The notes beneath the pieces were generated by a model. It had not been told where the DNA came from, ran no database searches, and saw only the letters and a program-made list of their open reading frames with translations. From an uncultured Bacteroidales bacterium (lineage in GTDB: Bacteria; Bacteroidota; Bacteroidia; Bacteroidales; UBA932), in contig CAKUTA010000012.1 of the NCBI GenBank assembly GCA_934691625.1, forward strand, positions 9,449 to 73,448: a DNA stretch of 64,000 nucleotides, given 5' to 3'. Both the position numbers and the translations under genes were made by a program. Below are positions 8,697-16,531 of the stretch, piece after piece. Each line of letters opens with the position of its first letter. The stretch's first letter is position 1.

Positions 8697-10328
8697 ATGG
8701 ATATAGAGACAATCAAGCAACAGACTTATGAACTGATTGACAGGCTGAAAAAGACGACCGTGGACAATGGCCTGGCCGGAGGCGGCAATGAATATACTGT
8801 CATCATCGAGACTTTTTTGTACAAGTTCTTGAATGACAAGTTTATTTATGAGGCGAAGAAAGTAAAGCCAGAACTGGGGCAAGCGGAAGACTTCTTTGCA
8901 GCACTTGATGCACTTCCGGAAGACGACTATGAGGAGATGTGCGATCTGATGCTGGATACCATCATTCTGAAAAAGGAACATCTGATACCTTTTTTGGCAA
9001 AACGTCAGAACGAGGATGTATTTGCGGAACTGTTCGACTCCACGCTTGAAAGCATAGCCAAGGAAAATGAGGAGATATTCTATATCCTGAACGATGATGA
9101 GACGAAGGTGTCCATTATGAAGCCGCTTTCAGATGTGGTTTCGGGTGGTGCAGCAAAGAAAAATGCCTTCTGCCGGTCGCTTATTGGAGATGTGGCGAGT
9201 TTCTCGTTTGAAGATGCATTCGAGGCAGGGTACGATTTCTTCTCGACCATCTTCGAATATCTTATCAAGGACTACAATGCCAACGGAGGAGGGAACTATG
9301 CGGAGTATTACACACCTCACGCAATCGCATCCATTATGGCGCAGCTGCTTGTGAACCCTGCGGACAATGTCTCCAATGTGACCTGCTACGACCCTTCTGC
9401 CGGTACCGGTACGCTCGTGATTGCTCTGGCTCACGAAATAGGGGAACAGAACTGCTCGGTCTATACCCAGGACATCAGCGACAAGTCTTCTACTATGATG
9501 ATGCTGAATCTTATCCTTAACAGTATGAGCCATTCTCTGACTCACGTGATTCAGGGAAATACTCTGAAACACCCGTTCCACAAGAATGAGGACGGCTCAT
9601 TGAGGAAATTCGACTACATAGTCAGCAACCCTCCGTTCAAGCTGAATTTCTCTGACTATCATAGCGACCTGGTCAATGACCCATATAAAGGACGTTTTTT
9701 CGCCGGTGTCCCGAACATTCCGAACAAGGATAAGTCCGGGATGGAGATTTACTTGTGCTTCTTCCAGCACCTTCTTTATAGCTTGAAAGACGGTGGTAAG
9801 GCGGCAATTGTAGTCCCGACAGGTTTCATTACAGCCAAGAGTGGAATCGCATTTAAGATCAGGAAGCATCTCATTGATAATCATTTCCTCGGAGGAGTAG
9901 TAAGTATGCCGAGCAACATTTTCGCAAACACGGGAACGAATGTCAGTGTCGTTTTTATCGACAAGTCTGGTATTGAGAAGCCTGTTTTGATCGATGCAAG
10001 CAAGTTGGGCGAGACCATCAAGGACAATGGCAACCAGAAGACAAAACTTCGCCCTGAAGAAATCAGGCAGATCGTGAAGACTTTCCGTGGCAAGGAGGCT
10101 GTGGAGGATTTCTCCGTTACACCGTCCTTTGAGGAGATTGCGGAAAAGGGCTATAGTTTCTCCGCCGGGCAGTACTTCGACATTAAGATTGACTATGTGG
10201 ATATTACAGAGGAGGAGTTCAACAAGAGGATGTCCAGTTACAAGGCTGAGCTTACGGCGCAGTTCGAAGAAAGTCATCGGCTGGAAGCGGAGATAATGAA
10301 GCAGCTGGATAGTCTTAAATTCAATTGA
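8697..10328 (+). CDS. hsdM: Type I restriction-modification system methyltransferase (HsdM)
   Basis: The 543-residue N6-adenine methyltransferase subunit uses S-adenosylmethionine to protect host DNA at the site chosen by HsdS. The N-terminal helical domain (IKQQTYELIDRLKKTTVDNG) is followed by the cofactor motif DPSAGTGTLVIALA near residue 231 and the catalytic motif NPPF near residue 310. KDGGKAAIVVP and a late TGTNVSVVFI strand are also typical of HsdM. It starts 2 bases after hsdR and ends within a few bases of a small membrane-protein gene, so the restriction operon is hsdR-hsdM-small ORF-hsdS. No frameshift is seen. Confidence 0.96.
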   Translation: MDIETIKQQTYELIDRLKKTTVDNGLAGGGNEYTVIIETFLYKFLNDKFIYEAKKVKPELGQAEDFFAALDALPEDDYEEMCDLMLDTIILKKEHLIPFLAKRQNEDVFAELFDSTLESIAKENEEIFYILNDDETKVSIMKPLSDVVSGGAAKKNAFCRSLIGDVASFSFEDAFEAGYDFFSTIFEYLIKDYNANGGGNYAEYYTPHAIASIMAQLLVNPADNVSNVTCYDPSAGTGTLVIALAHEIGEQNCSVYTQDISDKSSTMMMLNLILNSMSHSLTHVIQGNTLKHPFHKNEDGSLRKFDYIVSNPPFKLNFSDYHSDLVNDPYKGRFFAGVPNIPNKDKSGMEIYLCFFQHLLYSLKDGGKAAIVVPTGFITAKSGIAFKIRKHLIDNHFLGGVVSMPSNIFANTGTNVSVVFIDKSGIEKPVLIDASKLGETIKDNGNQKTKLRPEEIRQIVKTFRGKEAVEDFSVTPSFEEIAEKGYSFSAGQYFDIKIDYVDITEEEFNKRMSSYKAELTAQFEESHRLEAEIMKQLDSLKFN

Positions 10329-10330
10329 GT

Positions 10331-10603
10331 ATGAACCTGAGTATTGTTATTGGGGTAATAGGAGCGATTGCGTCTATTATTGCGGCCATTGTGGCTTATG
10401 TGTCATTGCGTTTTACAGTACGTAATAGTAAAGGCTACATCTTAAAACAGATAGATCGGAAAAAGAAGCTGATAAGAGAGATTGACATCCGCCTTGTAAA
10501 TGCCTATGGATTGAATAGAGGACAGTGCCATCCAATCACTCCATTGGATGAGCAGAAAGAAAAGCTTGAGGCTGAGATAAATGAGTTGCAGAGAAAATTG
10601 TAA
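10331..10603 (+). CDS. Small single-span membrane protein between hsdM and hsdS
   Basis: The protein has 90 residues from the ATG at 10331 (a TTG at 10325 is an alternative that overlaps the hsdM stop). An N-terminal hydrophobic helix reads SIVIGVIGAIASIIAAIVAY and is followed by a basic stretch (RNSKGYILKQIDRKKKLIRE) and a Glu/Lys-rich segment ending in EKLEAEINELQRKL that could form a coiled coil. The hsdS ATG lies 4 bases after its stop. I do not recognise a named family. Its tight position inside the type I operon suggests co-expression with the methylase and specificity subunits; a link to membrane localisation or regulation of the complex is only a guess. Confidence 0.65.
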   Translation: MNLSIVIGVIGAIASIIAAIVAYVSLRFTVRNSKGYILKQIDRKKKLIREIDIRLVNAYGLNRGQCHPITPLDEQKEKLEAEINELQRKL

Positions 10604-10607
10604 AGAA

Positions 10608-11849
10608 ATGAGAGCGCAAGAACGTCAATTGAGCGAAATAGCTGATTTTGTAACGGATAAAATTCCAATGGAGGATGTACAACTCACTGATTATGTTACA
10701 ACAGACTCGTTACTTCCGAATAAAGGTGGACGATGTGTTGCACAAAATCTGCCTCCACAGAAATGCGTCCTTACTCACTATCAGAGTGGGGATATTTTAG
10801 TTGCGAATATACGTCCATATCTTAAGAAAATATGGTTTGCGGATAGAGAAGGAGGAGCTTCTGCCGATGTTCTTGTCTTTCGGGCAAAATCTGGTCATTC
10901 TCAAGAATTTCTTTACGCATCGTTGCTTCAAGACTCTTTCTACGACTATGTTATGAAAGGTGTTAAGGGCAGCAAGATGCCTCGTGGAGACAAGGATCAG
11001 ATAATGCGATACCCCATTCCCAGATTATCTTTAACTGCAGAGGAGTGTATCGGAAATATGATACGATCATTTTGCGCTAAGATAGATGTCAATCGTCGGA
11101 TAAATGATAATTTAGAGGCGATGGCAAAGCAACTCTACGATTATTGGTTTGTGCAGTTTGACTTCCCGAACGAGGAGGGCAAGCCGTACAAGTCAAGCGG
11201 TGGGGCTATGGTGTGGAATGAGAAGTTGAAACGTGAGATACCGCAAGGGTGGAATGTATTGTCTGTTAATGATATTGCCGCAAGTGTTCGTGGCGTATCT
11301 TATGCAAAAGAGGACATGGTAGATTCTAACAACGGAGTACTGGTATTGCGTGGAAATAATATCCAGGACAACCATCTTATATATGATAGCAATGTCGCTT
11401 ATATTCCGAGTTCTTTTGTCTCAGAAAATCAACGTATTCGACCATTAGATATTATAATGACTATGTCAAGTGGAAGTAAAGAGCATATTGGTAAATCTGC
11501 AATGTTTCAATTCACATCAGAAGATACATTTGGCGCATTTTTGACAAAGTTTACAGCAAAGGAACATTGTGCATATTTACTTTTCAATTTGTTCAATAGT
11601 CAATATTTCAAAGCGAAGATTAAAAGCATAGCTTGTGGCACAGGTATAAACAACTTAACCAATCAGACTTTTAATGAAATCTATGTTGTTTTACCACAAA
11701 ATGAAATCTTATTAGAGTTTGATGAAAGGCAGTCGCAGATATTCGCAGAAATTGGATTAATAGAAAAAAGTAATGTAGAACTCACTAAGCAGCGAGACGA
11801 ACTCCTGCCCCTTTTGATGAACGGTCAGGCATCGGTTGTCAATATCTGA
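10608..11849 (+). CDS. hsdS: Type I restriction-modification specificity subunit, expressed copy (HsdS)
   Basis: HsdS carries two target-recognition domains that read the two halves of the DNA site. The first covers residues about 1-155, the central conserved helix follows with VNRRINDNLEAMAKQLYDYW, and the second domain covers about 210-375 before the distal conserved helix KQRDELLPLLMNGQA. I choose the ATG at 10608, 4 bases after the small membrane-protein gene; 10581 is possible. The central helix is encoded over recombination-site copy A (11089-11114), which is repeated inverted in the half hsdS at 12857-13519, while the distal helix is repeated directly at 16185-16227. This is the copy in the expression position behind hsdM. 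Confidence 0.93.
   Translation: MRAQERQLSEIADFVTDKIPMEDVQLTDYVTTDSLLPNKGGRCVAQNLPPQKCVLTHYQSGDILVANIRPYLKKIWFADREGGASADVLVFRAKSGHSQEFLYASLLQDSFYDYVMKGVKGSKMPRGDKDQIMRYPIPRLSLTAEECIGNMIRSFCAKIDVNRRINDNLEAMAKQLYDYWFVQFDFPNEEGKPYKSSGGAMVWNEKLKREIPQGWNVLSVNDIAASVRGVSYAKEDMVDSNNGVLVLRGNNIQDNHLIYDSNVAYIPSSFVSENQRIRPLDIIMTMSSGSKEHIGKSAMFQFTSEDTFGAFLTKFTAKEHCAYLLFNLFNSQYFKAKIKSIACGTGINNLTNQTFNEIYVVLPQNEILLEFDERQSQIFAEIGLIEKSNVELTKQRDELLPLLMNGQASVVNI
11089..11114 (+). repeat. hsdS recombination site copy A (plus orientation)
   Basis: This 26-base stretch encodes the central RINDNL helix of hsdS. It matches the reverse complement of 12950-12975 in 25 of 26 positions. Its 17-base core from 11098 also occurs at 15645 (same orientation) and, inverted, at 16236. 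With a tyrosine recombinase gene inside the bounded region it is a plausible crossover site. Confidence 0.75.
11785..11827 (+). repeat. hsdS distal conserved segment, direct repeat copy 1
   Basis: These 43 bases encode the distal helix KQRDELLPLLMNGQ. They recur at 16185-16227 in the same orientation with one mismatch. The repeat could support homologous exchange between the expressed and silent C-terminal halves. Confidence 0.8.
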
Positions 11850-12726
11850 TTCTGAAATAGTCAAGGAGCTTCTTGTAATAATCCTGTGCTGTCAGGCAGG
11901 TGTCTGTCAGATAACCGGGGAGTGTTTTCCATTCGTGCAGACCTCGGTAATAGAACATCTTCAGTTCGTCCGTGATGATGAACGGAACGATGTTGTGGTT
12001 CAGGCATTCCTTGAACATTATCAGACGCCCGACTCTGCCGTTGCCGTCCTGAAAGGGGTGTATTGATTCAAAACGCTGATGAAAATCAAGTATATCCTCA
12101 AAGCGTATTGGCTTTTTGCCTCTATACTCTTTCAGCAGTGCACGCAATTCAATCCCCACCTTTTGCGGCGATGCTGTTTCCATCCCGCCGACCTCGTTCG
12201 GCAGACGCTTATACTCGCCGACCGCAAACCATGATTTTGATGCATCTGATGTCCCGCTTTTCAGCAACCCGTGAAGTTGTTTTATCATACTTTCAGTCAA
12301 TGGCTCCTTCGCGTGGTCAATTATAAAGTCGATGCAACGGAAATGATTGGTGGTCTCGATGATGTCATCCACCTTAACTGCATTGTCAGTGATTCCTATC
12401 GTGTTGGTTTCGAATATATAGCGGGTCTGCTCTTTTGTCAGCCTGCTGCCTTCGATGTGGTTTGAATTATAGGTCAGGTCTATCTGCGTGCGGTGATAGA
12501 TTCCGCCTTTTGTTCCGGACTCTTTTTGCTCACGCAATGCCTTCAAGAGTGGAGATATTTGAATTCTTGCATTCTTGCGCTGCGGGAGAGGAGCATCTGC
12601 CGGTACATTCCAGGTTTTGCCGACAAGCTGTGCTCCGGCAATTTTACCTTGAATACAATAGTTTCTTACTGTACGTTCAGCAACACCATGTGCCGCCGCA
12701 TATTCTTTTGTAGAGATGTAATCCAT
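11839..12726 (-). CDS. Fic family protein with N-terminal DNA-binding helix and inhibitory motif
   Basis: Fic enzymes transfer AMP or related groups to protein side chains. The catalytic motif HPFQDGNGRVGR near residue 223 is complete, with catalytic His, the acidic residue and the Arg pair. An upstream SNHIEG near residue 88 fits the [S/T]xxxE[G/N] inhibitory helix, so the protein is probably autoinhibited in cis. The N-terminus (ISTKEYAAAHGVAERTVRNY) looks like a helix-turn-helix. I start at MDYISTK (12726) because the longer frame to 12789 covers the promoter. The 3' end overlaps the hsdS stop region by 11 bases on the opposite strand. The gene lies inside the segment bounded by hsdS repeats A and B and would flip with it. 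Confidence 0.9.
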   Translation of the reverse strand: MDYISTKEYAAAHGVAERTVRNYCIQGKIAGAQLVGKTWNVPADAPLPQRKNARIQISPLLKALREQKESGTKGGIYHRTQIDLTYNSNHIEGSRLTKEQTRYIFETNTIGITDNAVKVDDIIETTNHFRCIDFIIDHAKEPLTESMIKQLHGLLKSGTSDASKSWFAVGEYKRLPNEVGGMETASPQKVGIELRALLKEYRGKKPIRFEDILDFHQRFESIHPFQDGNGRVGRLIMFKECLNHNIVPFIITDELKMFYYRGLHEWKTLPGYLTDTCLTAQDYYKKLLDYFRIRY

Positions 12727-12729
12727 ACT

Positions 12730-12790
12730 TGTCGGCATTAAAATAACAAATACCGACACAAATATAAATTTTCTTGCCGATAACGGCAAG
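12730..12790 (-). promoter_or_regulatory. fic promoter with two inverted-repeat operator candidates
   Basis: On the minus strand TATATTTG (12766-12759) matches the TAnnTTTG -7 box, 33 bases before the chosen fic ATG. It is flanked by an inverted repeat downstream (12730-12758, TGTCGGCAT with ATACCGACA, one mismatch) and a perfect palindrome upstream (12773-12790, CTTGCCG arms around ATAA). The arrangement fits repression, possibly by the HTH of Fic itself. Confidence 0.55.
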
Positions 12791-12856
12791 AAAACGAGCG
12801 CTTTTTAGTCGGCTTATCTGAAATCATGCCGATAGCATTTGCTTTAGCCCATACGT

Positions 12857-13519
12857 TCAGCTTAATTCTAAATTCCGACTTACGCCGGCATTTACGGTTG
12901 CGCCTCGGCATAGCTCAAACTTCGTTTGGCTCTGCACTCGGCTTGCACGTAAATTATCATTTATCTGACGATTGAGTGAAAGTTTTTTGTCTAGTACAGC
13001 TATAGAATCAGCTATAGCGGCTTGTTCTGTCATAGCGATTCTCTTTATCGGGATAGACTTGAATGCAACGTCCAGCATCAAGTTCTTCAGCCCTGACGTT
13101 TTCCCCTCGAAATTGAAAAACACCCCAGAATTATACACATTCTGAAGGTATAAAAAGACATAGCGGGCATTCCAGCCTTCCTTTATTCTGAATGCCGTGC
13201 AGAAATTGGAACAGACAATATTCTTTTTTGCTGCAAGCAACTCTTTTGATACATAGACTACACGTCCAGTGGACTGCGTAGGGCTACCTCCTGATTTTTC
13301 AATTATGATGTCCCCCTCTTGCAAGCATCTAGTCTGAAAAGAACGCGTAGATACATATCGTAGCGGTATGTCATTGTATTGAGAGTTCGATATGGGAACA
13401 ATATCTGCTCCTCTTACGCAATATACCTGACATGGAGTTTCGTCTGTCATGCAATCATTCCCCCAGTCTCCTGAAATATAGGAGTCTATGATGTCGCTGA
13501 TCTTATATGTGCTTTCCAT
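12857..13519 (-). CDS. Half HsdS: alternative N-terminal target-recognition domain
   Basis: This 220-residue protein begins MESTYKISDIIDSY and contains one HsdS target-recognition domain followed by the central conserved helix LNRQINDNL. Immediately after that helix, encoded at site B (12950-12975), the sequence diverges into an unrelated 31-residue tail, so the C-terminal domain is missing. It has its own ATG 11 bases after rhuM, so it can be translated as part of the recombinase-rhuM run. Recombination at site B with site A or C would attach a second domain and give a full HsdS. The tail contains an imperfect palindrome (12903-12943). It may act as a half-subunit or as a stored cassette. 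Confidence 0.82.
   Translation of the reverse strand: MESTYKISDIIDSYISGDWGNDCMTDETPCQVYCVRGADIVPISNSQYNDIPLRYVSTRSFQTRCLQEGDIIIEKSGGSPTQSTGRVVYVSKELLAAKKNIVCSNFCTAFRIKEGWNARYVFLYLQNVYNSGVFFNFEGKTSGLKNLMLDVAFKSIPIKRIAMTEQAAIADSIAVLDKKLSLNRQINDNLRASRVQSQTKFELCRGATVNAGVSRNLELS
12950..12975 (-). repeat. hsdS recombination site copy B (minus orientation)
   Basis: Reverse complement of site A with one mismatch in 26. It encodes QINDNL at the point where the half hsdS loses homology to complete HsdS proteins, which marks a recombination junction. Confidence 0.75.
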
Positions 13520-13530
13520 ATTATCAAAAA

Positions 13531-14541
13531 TTACTCATCTTTTAGCATCTTCCTAACTTCCTTATCGAAGTCTGAATCAATCTGTTGCGTAGGGTCGAAC
13601 AGCGCATACTCATCTTCTGCCTTTTTCTTTGCCTGAGCCGCAGAAATTTTGCCCTTGTCCGGAAGAATCTGATAGCGACGGAATGTCAGAAATTCATTGA
13701 CGCTGGCGGCAAACTGCTCCATATTGAATGTGTTCTCGCGCTCTATGAGATCTTCGATATAGTCGAAGTACCCCGCTACGGTACGTTCCAGCTGGCGGAT
13801 TTCCTTCTCCTGAAGATAGTTTTTTGCGATGCTCACATCTGATTTCAGTATGCGGCCGTCCGGGGAGTTCTTCCAAGTTGTCAGTCCCATGTGCTCTTTC
13901 GTGTGGTCGGCTTTTGTATAGACGATTTCCGCAGCTGTCTGCCCTGTGATGGCGTAGTGGAAGCGGTTCTGAACCATCGCATAGAAATCCCTTGTCGTCT
14001 GCGAATTTCGGTCGTAGTCTATGCTGCACTCGGCATATATGTCAGTAATCTGCTGCCAGATACGGCGTTCGCTTGCCCGGATGGAACGTACTCTTTCGAG
14101 CAATTCTCGGAAGTAGTCTTTCCCGAACAATGCGGTGCCTTGCTTCAAGCGTTCATCATCCAATGCAAAGCCTTTGCGGATATATTCGTTTAGAATCTTA
14201 GTTGCCCACTGCCGGAATTTAGTGGCCTTGGCGGAATTTATACGATAGCCAATAGCAATAATTGCATCCAGATGATAAAATTCCACAGTATGAGTCTGGA
14301 ATTTATCATCCATAGCTCCGTGAGGAGTGGTTATTTCCATTTTGGAAACAACCACTTCCTTGTCAAGTTCGCCCTCTTCAAATATGTTCTTCAGATGTTT
14401 GCTGACGGCAGGAACGCCGACCCCAAACAGCTGCGCCATAGCTTTTTGGGTGCACCATATCGTTTCATCTTTTATGACGACCTGCACTTTGCCGCTATCT
14501 TCAGGCATATTGTACAGGAGGAATTGTACTTCTCGATCCAT
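13531..14541 (-). CDS. RhuM family protein
   Basis: From MDREVQFLLYNMPED (14541) the protein has 336 residues, the usual RhuM length; the longer frame to 14709 overlaps the recombinase gene and is not homologous. Family hallmarks are WCTQKAMAQLFGVGVPAVSK (an HTH), VEFYHLDAIIAIGYRINSAK, and FRQWATKILNEYIRKGF. The family is named after a Salmonella pathogenicity-island gene but its members are common in type I restriction loci and phage regions, with unknown biochemical function. It lies between the shufflon recombinase and the half hsdS on the same strand, so the three probably form one transcript. Confidence 0.88.
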   Translation of the reverse strand: MDREVQFLLYNMPEDSGKVQVVIKDETIWCTQKAMAQLFGVGVPAVSKHLKNIFEEGELDKEVVVSKMEITTPHGAMDDKFQTHTVEFYHLDAIIAIGYRINSAKATKFRQWATKILNEYIRKGFALDDERLKQGTALFGKDYFRELLERVRSIRASERRIWQQITDIYAECSIDYDRNSQTTRDFYAMVQNRFHYAITGQTAAEIVYTKADHTKEHMGLTTWKNSPDGRILKSDVSIAKNYLQEKEIRQLERTVAGYFDYIEDLIERENTFNMEQFAASVNEFLTFRRYQILPDKGKISAAQAKKKAEDEYALFDPTQQIDSDFDKEVRKMLKDE

Positions 14542-14612
14542 ATCGGCTACTTTTGTCGGAAACCATGTGTGTAGCTCCAGGACAAAGGTAGTGAATTTTA
14601 TGGACTTGATAG

Positions 14613-15605
14613 TTATCCAATGTACTTCCGATGGGACATTTTCACATTGAATTGATTCACTTTCGCATAGTGGAGGGTGGTGTCGATTTTGACGTGTCCG
14701 AGAATGCACTGGACTTGTTCTATTGGCATCCCTTTGTCTATGGCCATTGTAGCGAGGGTTCGGCGGAATTTGTGTGGATGAATCTTGTTCAGCCCAATGC
14801 TCTTGCCTATGGTGCGTAGTCGGACTTCTACACCGTTGATTGTCAATCTGTTGTTTGGACTGGATAGTGAAACAAAAAGGGCAGAGTTTGAGTCTGTCCT
14901 GCTGTCAAGGTACTGCTGTAGGTGGATTTTGGTTCTGGCATTGAAATAGACCTCACGTTCCTTGTTGCCTTTTCCGAAGACTATGCATTGGCGCTCGTGA
15001 AAGTTCAAGTCGCTGCGGTTCATCCGCACGAGTTCTCCGACTCGCATTCCGGTGGAGGCGAGCAGGTCGATGAGGGCAAGGTCACGGATTTCTGTGCAGT
15101 TGTCACGGAGCTGTTCGAGCTGTTCATCTGTTATGGTTTCTTTTACCAAGGTGTCGGTGCGTACTTTGTGGATTCTGCGTACCGGGCTTTTGAGTATGAG
15201 GTCTTCGTCTTCAAGCCAGGAGAAGAAACTGGAGAAGATCCGGCGAATGTTATCAACGGTGACTTTGCTTAATTGACGTTCTTCTTGATATTCCGCAAGA
15301 TAAGTTCGGATGTCATTAGTCGTCATTTCAGCTACCGGTTTCTTTATCGTGCTGAACATTTTTACTATTGTGTTCTCATAGTATGCGAGTGTCTTTGCAG
15401 AGCTGCCTTCTATTTTCTTTGCGGAGATGAAAGCGGAAAGGAGTTCTGAATTTGCTTTTCTGACGGATTCTTCTGATGTGGCTGTCGGAATTATGTCCAG
15501 GCCGTTCAGACTGTTGATCAGGAGTTCTTTAAGGCTTGAACATTGAACAGTATCGAAGATTGCTCTCGCTTGTTCCAATATTGTTTCTATGAATTTTTCT
15601 TTCAT
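14613..15605 (-). CDS. Tyrosine recombinase, probable HsdS invertase
   Basis: The 330-residue recombinase has an N-terminal SAM-like core-binding domain (residues about 50-140) and a catalytic domain with R188 (TGMRVGEL), K212/K215 (GKGNKER), H278-x-x-R281 (HKFR), H304 and Y313, so all catalytic residues are present. It lies between half hsdS genes whose central helices are encoded over short inverted repeats. Such enzymes invert hsdS segments in phase-variable type I systems of Bacteroidota and Firmicutes. It differs from the element integrase at 3927 and lacks the arm-binding N-terminus, as expected for a dedicated invertase. Its ORF is open upstream through site C. Confidence 0.92.
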   Translation of the reverse strand: MKEKFIETILEQARAIFDTVQCSSLKELLINSLNGLDIIPTATSEESVRKANSELLSAFISAKKIEGSSAKTLAYYENTIVKMFSTIKKPVAEMTTNDIRTYLAEYQEERQLSKVTVDNIRRIFSSFFSWLEDEDLILKSPVRRIHKVRTDTLVKETITDEQLEQLRDNCTEIRDLALIDLLASTGMRVGELVRMNRSDLNFHERQCIVFGKGNKEREVYFNARTKIHLQQYLDSRTDSNSALFVSLSSPNNRLTINGVEVRLRTIGKSIGLNKIHPHKFRRTLATMAIDKGMPIEQVQCILGHVKIDTTLHYAKVNQFNVKMSHRKYIG

Positions 15606-15644
15606 CGTTTTTGTGGCAATTATAATGAATTTATTCGGTAAGGG

Positions 15645-15661
15645 GGATAAATGATAATTTA
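15645..15661 (+). repeat. hsdS recombination site copy C (plus orientation)
   Basis: A 17-base core identical to site A (20 bases including the following GAG) at the exact 5' end of the silent hsdS half, 40 bases upstream of the recombinase start. Confidence 0.7.
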
Positions 15662-16184
15662 GAGAAGCAACTACGACTTATAACATCACATTATATTTTT
15701 TGTTGTCCAAATCTTGAAAAGAAACACATTGGAGAAATCGCAACAGTAAAAGCTGGTGGCGATTGCCCTATTACATTTTCTAAAATAAGAACACAAGAGT
15801 GTAAGATTCCTATATTTTCAAACGGAACGGAAAACAGAGGCCTTTATGGCTACACAGACAAAGCAACGATAGAAGGATGCAGTATAACAGTAGCTGCAAG
15901 AGGTACTATTGGTTATTGCGAAAGAAGACTTAAGCCATTTGTTCCTATCATTCGACTTTTAGCTATTACACCAAAAGAAGAAGGGGCTTACATTTATCTA
16001 CATCAAGTAATAAAAGGAATGAAATTTAAGAAAAACGGTTCTGTTCAGCAACAACTTACTGTTCCAGAAATTTCATTTATAGAAATACCTTACCCACATT
16101 CAAGTGTTTTATGTGAATATAATAAGGTAGCAAGTTCAATAGTTAAAATGATTGAGCGTAATATCTCTGAAAATGAGTCTTTAG

Positions 16185-16227
16185 CTAAGCAGCGAGACGA
16201 ACTCTTGCCCCTTTTGATGAACGGTCA
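16185..16227 (+). repeat. hsdS distal conserved segment, direct repeat copy 2
   Basis: Forty-two of 43 bases match 11785-11827 in the same orientation and encode the same distal HsdS helix. Confidence 0.8.
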
Positions 16228-16235
16228 AGCCACGG

Positions 16236-16252
16236 TAAATTATCATTTATCC
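16236..16252 (-). repeat. hsdS recombination site copy D (minus orientation)
   Basis: Exact reverse complement of the 17-base core of site C, placed just after the distal helix of the silent cassette. Together C and D bracket the cassette as a small invertible unit. No recognition domain lies on the far side of D. Confidence 0.7.
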
Positions 16253-16531
16253 GCTTCCGTGCGTCGTCTTGCGGGACGGAGCCATGGGGCTGCGGCTAAC
16301 TACTTGATAATCAGCGGATGTTTTATGGGAGCGTGGATTTCGAGCTAAAAAATGGCTCCAATCTCACGCTGTAATTTCGTAACTCGCTGAATGCCAACGT
16401 GGTACTATTTTACCTCGTGGCACCGTCGCAACATGTCCCATGCCCTGCCTCGCGAATCACGTCCCCAATTCTTTCCCTGATTCAACGATGCCAATGTCAT
16501 CCTTGTGATGCCGGCATATCGCATCCGGCCA

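Larger units (their letters stand above)
15645..16348 (+). pseudogene. Silent C-terminal hsdS cassette (no start codon)
   Basis: Reading in the frame set by site C gives INDNLEKQLRLITSHYIF, then a full target-recognition domain (HIGEIATVKAGGDCPITFSK through IEIPYPHSSVLCEYNKVASS) and the distal helix SLAKQRDELLPLLMNGQA, ending at a stop at 16348. No start codon or ribosome site precedes it. It is therefore a promoterless second-half HsdS, not a decayed gene: the domain is intact. Inversion between sites B and C would join the N-terminal half at 12857-13519 to it. It is also flanked by site D in inverted orientation, so it can flip alone. Automated calling would see only the last third as an ORF. 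Confidence 0.82.
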
